Assembly (NCBI RefSeq): GCF_030253575.1
Contig: NC_080560.1
Location: forward strand, 38,549,001-38,613,000
DNA from: Rhododendron vialii
Lineage: Eukaryota; Streptophyta; Magnoliopsida; Ericales; Ericaceae
Direction: 5' to 3'
Length of the DNA: 64,000 bases
Shown piece by piece: positions 43,405 to 55,085 of this stretch (position 1 is its first letter; every line of letters begins with the position of its first letter). A model generated the notes under the pieces. That model made no database searches, was not told where the DNA came from, and worked only from the letters and a program-made list of their open reading frames with translations. The position numbers were made by a program, and so were the translations under genes.

Positions 43405-44895
43405 ATGGCACCAAACAAAGTTGAAGACACACCCATTGACGTTCGTCGTGGTGAAGTATTTAACAGGACTCGCACTAAGGGATTTGCCAATGGTCAATCT
43501 GTTAAACGCAAAGTTGATAGGAACAGCGTTGAGGGATTTGCCTGCAACCAACCTATTAATCAAAACGTCTCCGGAAGATATTCTTATTATCAACGTGATA
43601 GTGAGGATGAATCTGAAGACGAGTTATTTGAGGATTATTATGGATATCAGTCGAATAAGCGACATTCAAGGTTTGAAGGGTTTTACCGCACAGATGATGA
43701 CTTTTCAACTTTTCAGGTACAACCAATAATTCCTAGTTTTAATGGGTATTGCCATCCTGAGAATTTAATTTATTGGTTTCGTAAAGTTGATAAGTTTCTT
43801 GAGTATATGAGAATTCCGAAAGAAAAGGAAGTTAGATATGTGGCTTGTAAATTACAAGGCTATGCTTCTAGATGGTGGAAGCAATTGCAATATAATCGAG
43901 AGCGCCAGTATAAACAGCCAGTCGAGACATGGTTCAGGATGAGACGATTAATGAGTGATAGATTTCTTCAATCGCATCATGGTCAGATGTTGTATGAAGA
44001 GTATCAAAGAAATCTTGAGTCCAAGCGATTGTCCCAAGATAATCTTGGGTTGTCTTATTCTTTTTCAAGTAATAAAAATTATACCGTTGCGGCTACTGAA
44101 AACTCGAGGGACACATCATTGAGACTGTTGGATTCGGGTCACTCAAAGCGTCAACAAACCGATAAAAATCTTTCAATCTCAGATTCATCACGTTCCAGCT
44201 ATTATGATGGATATGAGATCGCAGAAGAGGAAGGAGATCGCGTTGAACTAGAGGAGGTGATATTTGTTGAGCCCAACATCGAAGAAACAGTGGAGGTCGA
44301 TATTGAATGCAGTCATTGTGGGCACATTGAAGCTGACGGTAAAGAGAAATTTGACCTTGGTATTAGCGAAAAAGAGGAAACTATAATTGAAGTTGATAAT
44401 AAAAAAAAAGGTATCGATTTTGGTGATCAAGTTGTTGATGACCAAAATAATTGTCCATTGGAGGTGGTTGATACTAATATTAGTGTCAATGAGGAGATTT
44501 TGGTTAGCGACATTGACGAAAATAAATTGGTGTCCGAAAAAGTAGATTCAAAAGATTCAGCCAACGATCATGTCGAAGAATACATTCATGGAAAGGATTC
44601 AAAACATGATTGCGGGCAAAGCAGAATTAATGATGCTAATTTTGTCGATTTTCTTGGTGTGCAACAATTTGATTGGGTTCCGAACATTCGTCTAATACAT
44701 CTTGTTAACAAGTTGAAGTACGAAGAGAAAAGATCATTGCATAAATTCTTTTCTTTAAATGATTTTTGGAAGACGAACAAGAGGTTGAAGTATTCCAAAT
44801 ATCTATTTCTTTGGAGTGGAAGGTGGCAAGTTTCTAATGAGAACTCGAGGTCGAGTTCTTTTGAAGAAAAGAAGACTGATGTAGGACAAAAATGA
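43405..44895 (+). CDS. Gag-like protein of the LTR element
   Basis: Intact 496-aa ORF starting 19 bp after the primer-binding site. Residues about 105-205 match the plant retrotransposon gag family: PSFNGYCHPENLIYWF, FLEYMRIPKEKEV, KLQGYASRWWKQL, MRRLMSDRFL. The middle (about 260-410) is strongly acidic and low in complexity, with one CxxC (CSHCGH) but no CCHC zinc knuckle. A further conserved-looking C-terminal block (DFLGVQQFDWVPNIRLI, SLHKFFSLNDFWK) has no function I can name. The final codons and the TGA stop lie inside the 3' LTR, so the LTR sequence encodes the protein tail. Selection may have kept the frame open, because a decayed 1.5 kb ORF would be expected to hold stops. The product is structural, not catalytic (family inference). 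Confidence 0.85.
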   Translation: MAPNKVEDTPIDVRRGEVFNRTRTKGFANGQSVKRKVDRNSVEGFACNQPINQNVSGRYSYYQRDSEDESEDELFEDYYGYQSNKRHSRFEGFYRTDDDFSTFQVQPIIPSFNGYCHPENLIYWFRKVDKFLEYMRIPKEKEVRYVACKLQGYASRWWKQLQYNRERQYKQPVETWFRMRRLMSDRFLQSHHGQMLYEEYQRNLESKRLSQDNLGLSYSFSSNKNYTVAATENSRDTSLRLLDSGHSKRQQTDKNLSISDSSRSSYYDGYEIAEEEGDRVELEEVIFVEPNIEETVEVDIECSHCGHIEADGKEKFDLGISEKEETIIEVDNKKKGIDFGDQVVDDQNNCPLEVVDTNISVNEEILVSDIDENKLVSEKVDSKDSANDHVEEYIHGKDSKHDCGQSRINDANFVDFLGVQQFDWVPNIRLIHLVNKLKYEEKRSLHKFFSLNDFWKTNKRLKYSKYLFLWSGRWQVSNENSRSSSFEEKKTDVGQK

Positions 44896-45311
44896 AAAAT
44901 TTTTGTATTTTATTTTTATTGTTTTAGAATAAGATTTTGATTAGGAATATTTTCGTTTAGGTTAGAATTATTAACTTTCCGTATTCAGTTTGATTTTGAT
45001 TTCTACCTTTATTAGGATTCTTGGTCTACAAGAATGAGGATTTTATTTTAATTAATTAGGAAATATCTTTTATTTAATGCCGCTTGTTTTGGTATGATTT
45101 ATTATTTCTTTTACAGTAGGATTTCTAGGATTAGGGTCTTATAAAAAGGGCGGTAACCTATTCAATTATTGAAACTTTTAAGCTTTTGATTAATAATATT
45201 GCAGAGATTTTCTCTTTCTTTCTTGTGCGCAAAATTTGCTCGTTGCGACGAGTTGTTTATCTCGTTTGGATTAGTACGCTAACTAATCTCTTCGTAAATT
45301 CCGCTGCGTCA
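44877..45311 (+). repeat. 3' long terminal repeat
   Basis: 435 bp, same length as the 5' LTR. It contains the end of the gag-like ORF (stop at 44893-44895) and a TATAAAA at 45140. It is followed by ATATC, the likely target duplication. Confidence 0.9.
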
Positions 45312-45623
45312 ATATCTTACTCCTTTGGGTAGGTCGGTTGACTAAACTACACCCCATGGAGAATGGGGAAAGATCCTCTCCAAGACTAGAGGGTTCTTCT
45401 GATGTCCTTTTTTTGGGTTATTTTTGGATTCATTTTGTTGACCAAATTGTTGTTTTTTTAAGAACTCGTAGAGAACCCTAATAATGTGAAATTTTTTTGT
45501 CAATCGAACTCCAATGGGATCAATAAAGTGGTTCAAGAACTATTACTGAGTCTTTATTAAGCTGGTAAGCTCTGTATTGTTGATTCCTCAAATGCTTATG
45601 ACTCGTGAGCGATGTTTTACATT

Positions 45624-45796
45624 AGAGAATAAATTTTTTACACCGCCGGTGTAAATATTTGTCTCCTCCAAATCAATTGCATTGCGACATGTGTCAAAAT
45701 AGTGGTCTCAATTAATAAAATATGACGACGTGGCGCGATGCAATTGATTTGGAGGAAACAAATGTTTACACCAGCGGTGTAAAGAATTTATTCTCT
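45624..45796. mobile_element. Small MITE with TTACAT target duplication
   Basis: Inverted ends AGAGAATAAATTTTTTACAC and GTGTAAAGAATTTATTCTCT; subterminal GTCTCCTCCAAATCAATTGC pairs with its inverse. Flanks TTACATT / TTACATA. 173 bp, no ORF. Confidence 0.8.
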
Positions 45797-46356
45797 TTAC
45801 ATAAATATAGAGTCATTTAAAGTATAGAAAAGACAAAAACCAACATCTTACAATGTAAACCAGAATTGTAAACATTGGAGTCCGGAGATAACTATTACTA
45901 TGTTGGTCAACCCCAAAATTAGATCATTCTATTGATATTCACAACCACCTTTTTGTTTCGACAAATTATTTAGGTAGGCTCAAACTTAGATCCTCTTTAA
46001 TAAGAATCGATCCCTCCATGCTAAACAACTTTTTTATCCATTACATTTTGTTGTGTCGACACGTAGCGCAATTACAAATATAATGAGTACTTTTTCTATA
46101 TTTTTATTTTGGTTTTTTTTTTTTTGGATCTGCATATATTTATTTTGGTTCCATCCTCATTTTGGAAGTCAAAGTGAAACCAACCTGATTTTGGTGAATA
46201 TTTTTTTCTTAAAAGGGCATGAAAAAGAATCTGCCAAGTGTTCAGCCACATTAAAACTACTATAAGCTGCCTTGTAGCTAAAACATCTGTAGTTGGTTGG
46301 TGGGAAAGAAAAAGTAATGCTTGAGGGAGAAACATATCTCTGCAGAGTAATAAAAT

Positions 46357-46560
46357 CAGGGACTGGATCCAGTCAATTTGACTACCAACCAGTTCGATCC
46401 ATTTGTGCATTTGGGCTGTCCAAATTTAAAGAGGGTGTTTTTGATTTTCTTCTTTAAAACACCTCTTTAAATCTAGACCGTCCAAAATAATTTTAGACGG
46501 TCTGGATGCACCAAACAGACCGAACTGGTCGGTAACAAATTGACCAGATCCGTCCCCAAT
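46357..46560. mobile_element. Fold-back MITE
   Basis: Left arm GACTGGATCCAGTCAATTTG, CCAACCAGTTCGATCC and TTAAAGAGG pair with inverted blocks CAAATTGACCAGATCCGTCC, CGAACTGGTCGG and CCTCTTTAA, meeting near 46455. About 200 bp. Confidence 0.7.
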
Positions 46561-47024
46561 AAATCAATGCCAAATCAAGTTCCCACCAATGAAGTGATCA
46601 GCTTAGTCTGTCAGTATATATAATTGATTAGAAGAAAATGCTGAGAACACATTACCTGGTGTACAATTTTGATTGGGACACGGTTCATTTGGTCTTTGGT
46701 TAGTTAGAAATCCCTTAAAAAATTTCTCATCAACCATATGACAAATGATAATGAAGGAATCACTTTTTTGAAAATGTGAAAGAAAGAGGAGCTAATTTAT
46801 TAGGCAAGTCATGTGCAATGAAAATGACCTGGTGAGGCACGAGGCTTACTATATTTGGGCTTCTCAAAAATAAAAATAAATGATATACCATGTTGATTTG
46901 TCATATATATGTTTTAGCATAAAAGTTCGCCAAGGGCCGGTCTTGAATTTTCGAAGCCCGAAGCGAACTTTTTAAATGGGTCTTCTCCATAGTTTAGAAA
47001 CAAAATATAAAAATCCAGTGTTAA

Positions 47025-47411
47025 CTTTAAAGAGAAATAATACAAGTATGCAAAAATATACGTGCAAAGAACTTGCATGGTAATTGCAGATCCGAAAAAA
47101 AAAAAAAAAAAAAACTTGGTAAGTATTTAATTAATACAAAAGTTATTGCTTAACATCAGTCTTTCGTATTTTTAAAGGTGAAAGTAATTATTAAGCTCTC
47201 ATAATCAAGCTTATCTACTTATTAACCTTAAAAGAGAAATAATACAAGTACGCACAAGTATCCTTACAAAGAAGTTGGTAACTGCAGATCCAAAAGAAAA
47301 AAGAACTTTGTAAGTGTTTCATTAACACAAAAATTATTGCTTGAACATCAATCTTTCGTATTTTTAGAGGTAAAAGTACGTATTAAGCTCTCGTAATCAA
47401 GCTTATCTACA
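47025..47411 (+). repeat. Tandem duplication, ~200-bp unit
   Basis: Two adjacent diverged copies (about 47025-47225 and 47226-47411), each with AGAGAAATAATACAAGTA, GCAGATCC, TTATTGCTT, CTTTCGTATTTTTA and AATCAAGCTTATCTAC. Confidence 0.7.
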
Positions 47412-48532
47412 ATATCACTTTTATGTATAAGCATAGTCTAAGAGTGTGAAAATTTTAAAGGCCCTACAATTCCATACAATTTGAGAGTTTGATACAGCCA
47501 CAACCTCACCATATACCTAAGCCAGTAAGGGTAACCTGAATTCACCTAAGTTTTCAGATATTCTCCACGAATCGAATGACGTAGTATATAACACATAAAA
47601 AAGTGAAATGCAAAAATTATTGTCCTCAGATCACTTCATCGTCATAAAATCAAAAGGGACAATGATTATAAACAGTAAGCAGTGCCATATTAAGACAAAC
47701 TAAAACGCTGTCACAATACACGCGTCGACACGTGGCACATTCAAAGTATTAAAGGGATTGCCCTAACCATGTAGGAGATTAAAGTAATATTAGTTTAATA
47801 GAAGCTTCAAGGTGGATGCAGAAATGAGATAATAAAAAGGGAGACCAAAAAATCCAACGAGAACTTCAAAAGCAAAGTTCTTTATTAAGCACCGATTCTC
47901 TTCTCTCTTTTTTGTTTAAATGGTTACGAGTGTCAGGTCAACTTACGTACACTTCGATTAATCCTGAAAACCGATCCCACCGTTCGCTAGCCAGCAGGAA
48001 TAAATATAGCAAGTTTAGTGGACAGTTTCGGTATGGAAGCTAATTGAGTAGCTAATTAGATTATAAATGGATCAATAGTCAATTAAAGACCCAACATCTT
48101 TACAACCTGACTAAACTCACCTGTTTAACCCTCCGAACTGTGCGTTCTGGAGTCTCATTATTGCCTCAACAGATGCAAATGCAAGTTAACACAGTATAAG
48201 AGCAATACTCGATGAACACATTTGTGCACCACCTTTTGAGTACCATGGTCAAACGGATTCCACATTAAAGAAACCTCACCGACACATTGGCGACACATAA
48301 AATGGTACCCAAACATGGTACTTCAAATACAAGCATTAGTGAAACATAACACCATTTATACATAGAACCCTAGTAAGCATTCCAACAAAGTATAAGCATA
48401 CAGTTCCACAGGCCAATATATGTTCGTTAGAGTCACAAACTCTTTATTGTACGAGTACTTTTTTTTTACTATTCTTATAGTTTGACAAGAAGCCATATCG
48501 GTTTCTGAGAACAAAACCAAGATTTTGGATGT

Positions 48533-51500
48533 TCAAGCTGCAGCATCGACAGCAGGGCTGGCAGCATCCTTCTGCACAAAGGTTTCGAGATAACCTTTCC
48601 TGCAAACGACAAATGAGGATCTGTAATGTTGAATTATGAGGGGAAAAAAGGGGAAAGGAAAAAAGTAAAAAGAAGAGCCAAGACATACCTTGCAGGTAGA
48701 TGATCATGAGGACGATTGAAAGGAGTCCAAATTGGATCACCAATAAAAAGCCGCATGGCCTACAAAATTCAAATATTCGATGTGAAACGACTTTGTTTTC
48801 TTGGAACTTGCAAGCTAAGCTTTTTTTTGATGGGCGGAAGTTAGTATTTTTAGAATAGTTAGATTAACAGCTTGGAGGAGGAAGAGTTGAACTCTTGACC
48901 CCCTTTCTCCTAGGCACTAAAGTGCACCTTCTGATACCGTTGGGCCAAAGGTCTCTTGGCCTTGCAAGCTAAAGCTAACGCAAGTGGAGGGGGCGCTGTG
49001 AGCACCAACTTGGGCCCAAGTAGTTTGATTCAATCTTCTTATTTTTTCAGGTCGAGTAAGTATTGTCTTGCAAAAAGTCACATAGATAGGATATTGGTAG
49101 TCACGTGACTAGGATAGGTTTGCCTCGAAGTTTATTCTCAAAATCATATCCATCAATTCTTTCAAGAAACAACGTACTCCGTTTATATAGGTACCGATGT
49201 CCGATCAACTTTATTTGTTCACATACAACCAACTCGACAAGCCAAAAATTGAGCGATTTGGCTTACAATAGCCTGTTTTGCCTAGCAGGCCCAACAGGCC
49301 CCTAAGTCCCTGTCCCAAGTACAGATAGGTCTATTATTCAAACTCCCTCACCTTGCCCCTTAGTATATAGTGTTTTGATGTTCCTACATATACCAGAGAG
49401 AGGGGGAAAAGAACCTTTTTTTCTTGCTGACAATAATTTTTTTTAGTTCCATGTTTAGTCAGGCACTTCTAAATAATAGGGTGATGTACATGATACATCA
49501 AGGCATGACATCAAAAGCAACAAACAACATGAATGCAGTGAATATTGATGTAGCCTATTTCAACCACGGAGTTGTATGTGGTGATTAGGTATGTGGGGTC
49601 AGTTTCAGCGTTCCTAATTACCCACACATAGGTGACAGAACAACGTCAAAATCAGAAAATAACATAGTTCCAAAACCAAGTAATCTAGCATCAGTCCCAA
49701 GGGCAAATAGATAACCAACAAGTTAAAAAGATGAAGTGGTCTTAAATATGTAAACCAATCCGAAAGCCCCTAACAAGCTATGTTTCACGGCTATGGACCT
49801 TGATGTAAGACAGCTTCAATGATGCAATACAATGCCCAAACAGAATATTCTTCTAACCAAGAAACCAAGAGGCAAGGACAATGCAATGGATATATCTAAA
49901 ACCCGGCTATCGGGCCATTGTTAATATTGAAAGAGTGTGTTGAGATATGTGAGAAGGGTATAGAGGAATATGAAAATGTATGGAAAAGTGAATTGTTTTG
50001 GCATTTTCTTACCTTATTGGCATCCCTAGCGAGACCCTATATAGAAGTATTTGTCCTTTACTTTCCTCTTGATCTTGTGTGTGAAGGCTAAAAGTGTGAC
50101 AAATCATACCAAGTTAGGATATGAACTTTTGTATTCCTTAATGACCTTGCCAAGCCAAGCCATATGCATACGTAATGCACCAAGTATAGGTTCATGAATC
50201 TTACTCATAAAATCTAGAAGACAGAAACAAAGATTTCATGAAATGGCAGTTACTGTATGTAACCTACCCAGCACCACTGGGATTATGAGTATGCCACTCC
50301 CATAGCATCTCGTATTACTATATTTCCATAAAAATCAACTCACTCATCACATGAATAATGAAAAAGTGCATAGTCTCCTACACAAGAAGCCTAATGTCTT
50401 GTGTCTCTGTGATGCATGTATTCACGCATACTAGGAGAGCGTGTACTGAATTTAGAAAATTAGTAAACTACAGCATGGGGGAAACAAAGTACATGTTATT
50501 CATGCAAGATGGAAAAACAAAGCAAATATCAAAACCTAATTGATAATTCTTCAACAAGAACCGAAAAAATCTCAGGTGAGATGGAAGTTTAACCCTTTCC
50601 CCCTTCTCCATGCAATGACGAAACCTCATAAACATGTGCTATGAACATACCTTTATATAGTTGTTTGAATCAAGCGTAAAGCGGTGATAAATTCCGGCAG
50701 GCAGGACAATCATTCCCCCTTTCTTCACCCAGACACGGATCCAAGCATCATTGCGGTCCCTCACATCAAAATAACCTTCACCACAGTGCCAAATGTTAGT
50801 GAGTTGCAATTAGTAGGCTGAAAGTACAAAGTCAATTCATATATCAACTATTCCTACCACTTCCAGCCAAGCAGTAGCGGATCTCTTCATCTGTATGAAG
50901 ATGTTCTTCAAAAAAGTTTTTGATTTTCTCCTCATAATTTGGCAGCTTCTCTGGGCAAACCTCAATGAAGTCCTGAAGATAAAATTTAAAATATCGATCT
51001 TACAACGTGTGACGAGCTCGGCAATATTTCTACCCCAAGGCGGAAAAACTTTGTCTAACATAAACAATATTTCTGTTTCTTTTCCATTTTTCCATTTTCA
51101 GAAGCAAACTTAAAATAAGATTAGATGCTCTGTGAAAACGCAGAGACAGAGGAATGAAAAATAGAAAACAAAAAGCTTTCTCACAAACCACGTAGGAATA
51201 TCCACGTTCCGCACGAATTTTCTTCAATTCCTCATCTGCTTCATAGTTATCAGCATCCAACCGCCAGCTGAGTACTCCAAGTTCTGCAACATTAACATGA
51301 AAGCTCATTAGCTGTAAGCTAAAGATTGTGTGTGTTTGATGATTTAAGGATGTTGATTTTGAACATGACTGCATAAGTACCAGAAAGCTTGTCTAGAGAG
51401 ACAAATTCCTTGGGTTCCCGGTGATGAGGAAGTCTCTGGTCTTCGGTGCTATCATCCATGTACCATGCCTCTAGGACTTCCTCCCTGTCATCCTGAAGTA

Positions 51501-53282
51501 GCCATAAATATGAGGGAACACATCATTCCAACTTCACAGCAGTATCTTTTATCTTTCTACCTTAATTTTTCTTTTAATAAGGAGAAATTCAAAGACTGTT
51601 AAAACGACAGAACACAATTCCATAGGTCAGGACTCGAGAATAATAGATGTCGTCGTCGTCAAAATGGGATAGATCACGCTATGATGAGGTCATTGGGTTC
51701 TTGTCTTGATAACTGAAAACTCAAAGTTCATATACCTATAAAATATGGAAAGCGCTTGTGATACATAATACATAGAGTTTCTACCTAATACATAAAGTTA
51801 TGACAGCAAAAAGAGCTTTGACTGTCATTAGCAATTATTTAGAAATATGTTCCTTTCAAGCTCAACAAAGTGGCCCTATCTCATTTTTCATTCCTCTTTA
51901 ATCAATATCCCTTAAATGCCACCACAATATGTCGAAGAGTTTTTATGTAGGAAACATCCAACAGTATCAAAAATACCTTACAAACAATCTTCTTAAAGAA
52001 TTCTTCATTGGCCCGTGCATATGTGGGTGGGTTACCCACATAAATTGCAGTTGATCCAAAAATAAGCTTTGTACATTCAATATAAGCAGTTGATTTTATC
52101 AACCATGAGAGACCATAGATTTGGCTTTGTCATACCAGGAATACCATAAATGTATAAACCACTAATCACAAGGCAGAAGCCAATTGTGGAATTGAGGGGC
52201 CATATCGAGATCATATGAACAAACCACAAAATAGGGTGCACTAGAATCTGAATGATTATCATGTCGAATAAGATCCCTGATAACAATACAACCACGTGCA
52301 CGGGGAGGACTTATCACCTTAAAACAAAATCTTCAAGTTCATATACCTATGGGAAGTAGGTTCCCTCATCTGAGCATCCAGAAAAACTATAGGAGAAAGG
52401 TTTTAAGATCATAGGAAACATCCGCTGAATTCTACTACAAAAAAATTACCACAAATGTCTCAATTCATATCATTCATCCTTGAATTGGCAGGTGCACCCT
52501 TTAAGTCCTGGTCGGGGCACATATTTCTTCTTAATCAAATAAAACAAATAAAAACCACCAAAGCAGGCTACCAAGCAACTCCAACGGACAACACTCGTCT
52601 CCATTTCAGGAGTCCGGTGATTATAATTTACTACAAACAGATGGTAAATTACTTACATCACAAAACAACTTTTTAGTTTTTACCAGAACAAAGAACCTAA
52701 AAACTTCCTGCCCAATCCAAAAACTACTGCGGGAAACTAACCAAGCCACGTCGAGTGCTTAAACAAGCTCATTTATGCAGCGAGTTGAATGAGCACTTAA
52801 CAAGCTAAGCAAAGGCGGCACCTTGTTTTCTTCATACAATATATTCCGAAAGCTTAGTTCAAATTTGGCTTGCTTATGTAACAAGACAATGTGGACGAGA
52901 TTTTAATGTGCGAAAAAGAGTTACAATTGAGTAGTCTGATTCAATTTTGATAGACCTCCAATGGTCAACTAGCCTGTTCAATTAATTATCGGTACATCAT
53001 CGATAGAGAATTCATTTTTAGTCGTGGCCAACTCAGGCGCACTCCGACTAATCCTGGACCAACCCTACCATCCCTAAATCAATTGGGGAATCTGATTAAG
53101 ATTATTAAATGAACACAGGCTATTACCACAACATTCCTAAATCAATCGGAGAATTAACGAATACGTAATAAGAACTATACAATTTTAGAATCAGATTAAG
53201 ATTCTGCACAGAACGAAGCCAGAGCAGAAACCGTAATTGAAAGATGGGAAAGCTCAAAGATTACCTTGCACGATGAACCCAT
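48533..53282 (-). CDS. ARD: Acireductone dioxygenase, copy 1
   Basis: Metal-dependent cupin of the methionine (Yang) salvage cycle; it converts acireductone with O2 to the keto-acid precursor of methionine plus formate (Fe form), or to an off-pathway product (Ni form). Seven exons in transcript order: 53265-53282, 51381-51492, 51189-51283, 50858-50972, 50651-50775, 48689-48759, 48533-48599; 603 bp, 200 aa, normal length. Metal ligands are present: His99, His101 and Glu105 in [13 protein letters not shown], and His144 in [12 protein letters not shown]. Other family marks are [34 protein letters not shown] and [14 protein letters not shown]. Exon 1 codes only MGSSCK and is followed by a 1.8 kb intron. 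A SINE sits in the intron between exons 5 and 6, and a (CT)n tract sits just upstream of the ATG. Intact; probably the main functional copy. Confidence 0.94.
48821..48960 (-). mobile_element. Young SINE in an acireductone dioxygenase intron
   Basis: 140 bp, minus strand. The head at 48960 reads GCCAAGAGACCTTTGGCCC then AACGGT (A-box region); a B-box-like GAGTTCAACTC follows, and the tail is A8 (48821-48828). Flanks are CTTGCAAGCTAAGC before and CTTGCAAGCTAAAGC after (from 48961), a nearly perfect 14-bp target duplication. It sits in the intron between exons 5 and 6, antisense-neutral to splicing. Confidence 0.85.

Positions 53283-53285
<3 letters not shown>

Positions 53286-53321
<36 letters not shown>
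53286..53321 (+). repeat. (CT)n microsatellite upstream of ARD copy 1
   Basis: About 18 CT units, (GA)n on the gene strand, ending 4 bp before the ATG at 53282. It therefore forms the end of the 5' leader or a GA-rich promoter motif. Confidence 0.95.
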
Positions 53322-53324
<3 letters not shown>

Positions 53325-53724
53325 TTCTTTCGAGTCCTGCGCTTTGAGGCAACGCGATGGGGGAAATTATTTTAAATTCCGAAAATTCTGAAGGGATTTA
53401 TGGTGTGTTGACGTTAAAACAAGTACTTACGTAGTATTTTTTATTTTAAATTAAAAATAATATATTTAGAAAATAATCTATTTTATAAAATAAAAAATTA
53501 ATATTTAAAACATAAAAAATTTAGCAGAACGGGCCTTATAAGTGCAGAAGGACAAGACATCACTGTTAATTTGACCTCGTTTTTTTTCGACATTCCATGG
53601 TTTTTGTTTACGTATACCTCGACTAATTTATTTCTGGTGTTTGGGCATGTATAAGTCCATCCCAATTAATCTCTTTCTAGTCTAGTAAAAAACAAATTAT
53701 CTATGCTGAATTATAAAATTCAAA

Positions 53725-55085
53725 AAAAAAGAGAATTTCAAAAAAGTCCCTAAACTTTCTTGAATTTTACAAAAAAATACATAGACTTTAACTAATAACA
53801 AAAAAACTCCTAAACTTACCATTTCGTAAACAATTAAGCCCCCGTCGTCTAATTCCGTCCATTTGTAACGGATGGAGCTAATGGAATGCGTTATCCTTCT
53901 TCTTCTTTTACTTTTTACTTTTAATTTTCAAAAATTACTTTTATCTCTTTCTTTTTTTATAGTAAATAAATATGCAATAAAGTTTTTTTTCTTACTATTT
54001 ATCAAAAATTACTTTAAACCTAATTTTTTTACTATTATTTACAAAAATATATTCAACCCTCCTTTTTTTATTTAAAAAAATTGACCCCATACCACCAATC
54101 AACCCTACAACCAACCGCAAATAAACTAGCCCCAATTTCAAATTTTGAAATTATTTTAAACCTCCTTTTTTATTTTACTTTTTACTTCCAAAATTAACTT
54201 TTAACTCTTCTTTTAGTAATAAATATGTAATAAAGTTGCTTTTTTCTTACTATTCCCAAAAATTACTCCCACTCCCATTTTTTTATTTTCAAATTTTACC
54301 TTTCCCTCTCTCTTTTGGTTTTGTTTAGAAATTTAATCGTACACCACCAATCAACCCCACAACCAACCAATAGGGGAATTTAAGATTGCACACACACACG
54401 GACGCGGGGGGGGGGGGGGGGGGGGGGGGGGGGGTGTGGGGGGGGGTAATTCGAAAGTAAAAAATTTGGGAGTTAAAGTTGTTTTTGTAAATAGTTAGAA
54501 ACGGGATTAAAAGTAATTTTTAATAAATAGTAAAAAAAACTTTATTTCCTATTTGTTTACTACAAAAAAAAAAAGAAAGAGTTAAAAGTAATTTTTAAAA
54601 GTAAAAAAGAAAGGTTAAAAAAAGAAGGTTAAAAGTAATTTTGAATTTCTAAAATTGGGACTTGCACTTTGGTGGTTGGTTGTGGTGTTGATTGGTGGTG
54701 TGAGATTGAGTTTCTTAAAAAAAAAAGAGGGAGAGATGGGGGGATGTAAAATTTGAAAGTAAAAAAAAGGGGGAATTAAAGTTATTTTTGTATATAGTAA
54801 AAAATGGGGTTAAAGTAATTTTTGATAATTAGTAAAAAAAAAGAACTTTATTACATATTTATTTACTACCAAATAAAATAAAGAGCGAAAAGTAATTTTT
54901 GAAAGTAAAAAAAAAAAAAAAAAAAGGTTAACACCTTCCGTTAGCTCCATCCATTACAAGTTGACGGAACTGGATGGCTGGGGCTTTATTATTAACGGAA
55001 TGATAAGTTCATGTGTCTTTTTGTCATTAGTTAAGATCTAGGTTTTTTTTTGTAAAATTCTTGAAAGTTTAGGGTTTTTTTTGTA
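53725..55085. mobile_element. 1.35 kb fold-back element with a G-run at its centre
   Basis: Left terminus AAAAAGTCCCTAAACTTTC then TGAATTTTACAAAAAA; read from the right end: AAAAAACCCTAAACTTTCAA then GAATTTTACAAAAAA. Further pairing CCGTCCATTTGTAACGGATG / CCGTCAACTTGTAATGGATG shows arms of at least 170 bp. Interior blocks such as AGTAAATAAATATG-AATAAAG recur inverted, so most of the element can fold. A run of 29 G (54406-54434) and another of 9 G lie at the middle. No credible ORF. Confidence 0.75.
54406..54446 (+). repeat. Poly-G tract
   Basis: 29 consecutive G, then TGT, then 9 G. It can form G-quadruplex structures; such runs are also prone to sequencing and assembly error, so the exact length is unsafe. 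Confidence 0.9.

Larger units (their letters stand above)
42938..45311 (+). mobile_element. Non-autonomous LTR retrotransposon with gag only (TR-GAG-like)
   Basis: Two direct LTRs of equal length, 435 bp each (42938-43372 and 44877-45311), both starting TGATGTAGG and ending GCGTCA. Just inside the 5' LTR is TGGTATCAGAGC (43375-43386), the classic primer-binding site for initiator tRNA-Met. A purine tract (GAAGAAAAGAAG) stands just before the 3' LTR. Flanking bases are ATATA (42933-42937) and ATATC (45312-45316), a 5-bp duplication with one mismatch. The LTRs differ at about eight positions by eye, so the insertion is young. Each LTR has a TATAAAA (43201 and 45140). The 1.5 kb interior has room for only one ORF; no protease, reverse transcriptase, RNase H or integrase is present. 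It must depend on an autonomous Ty3-type partner. Confidence 0.9.
45797..48532. other. Intergenic between LTR element and ARD copy 1
   Basis: AT-rich, with the fold-back at 46357-46560 and the tandem duplication at 47025-47411. No gene recognised. Confidence 0.6.

Noticed and set aside
43247-43729. 160-codon plus-strand ORF starting in the 5' LTR
   Set aside because: Out-of-frame shadow of the gag-like ORF and LTR.
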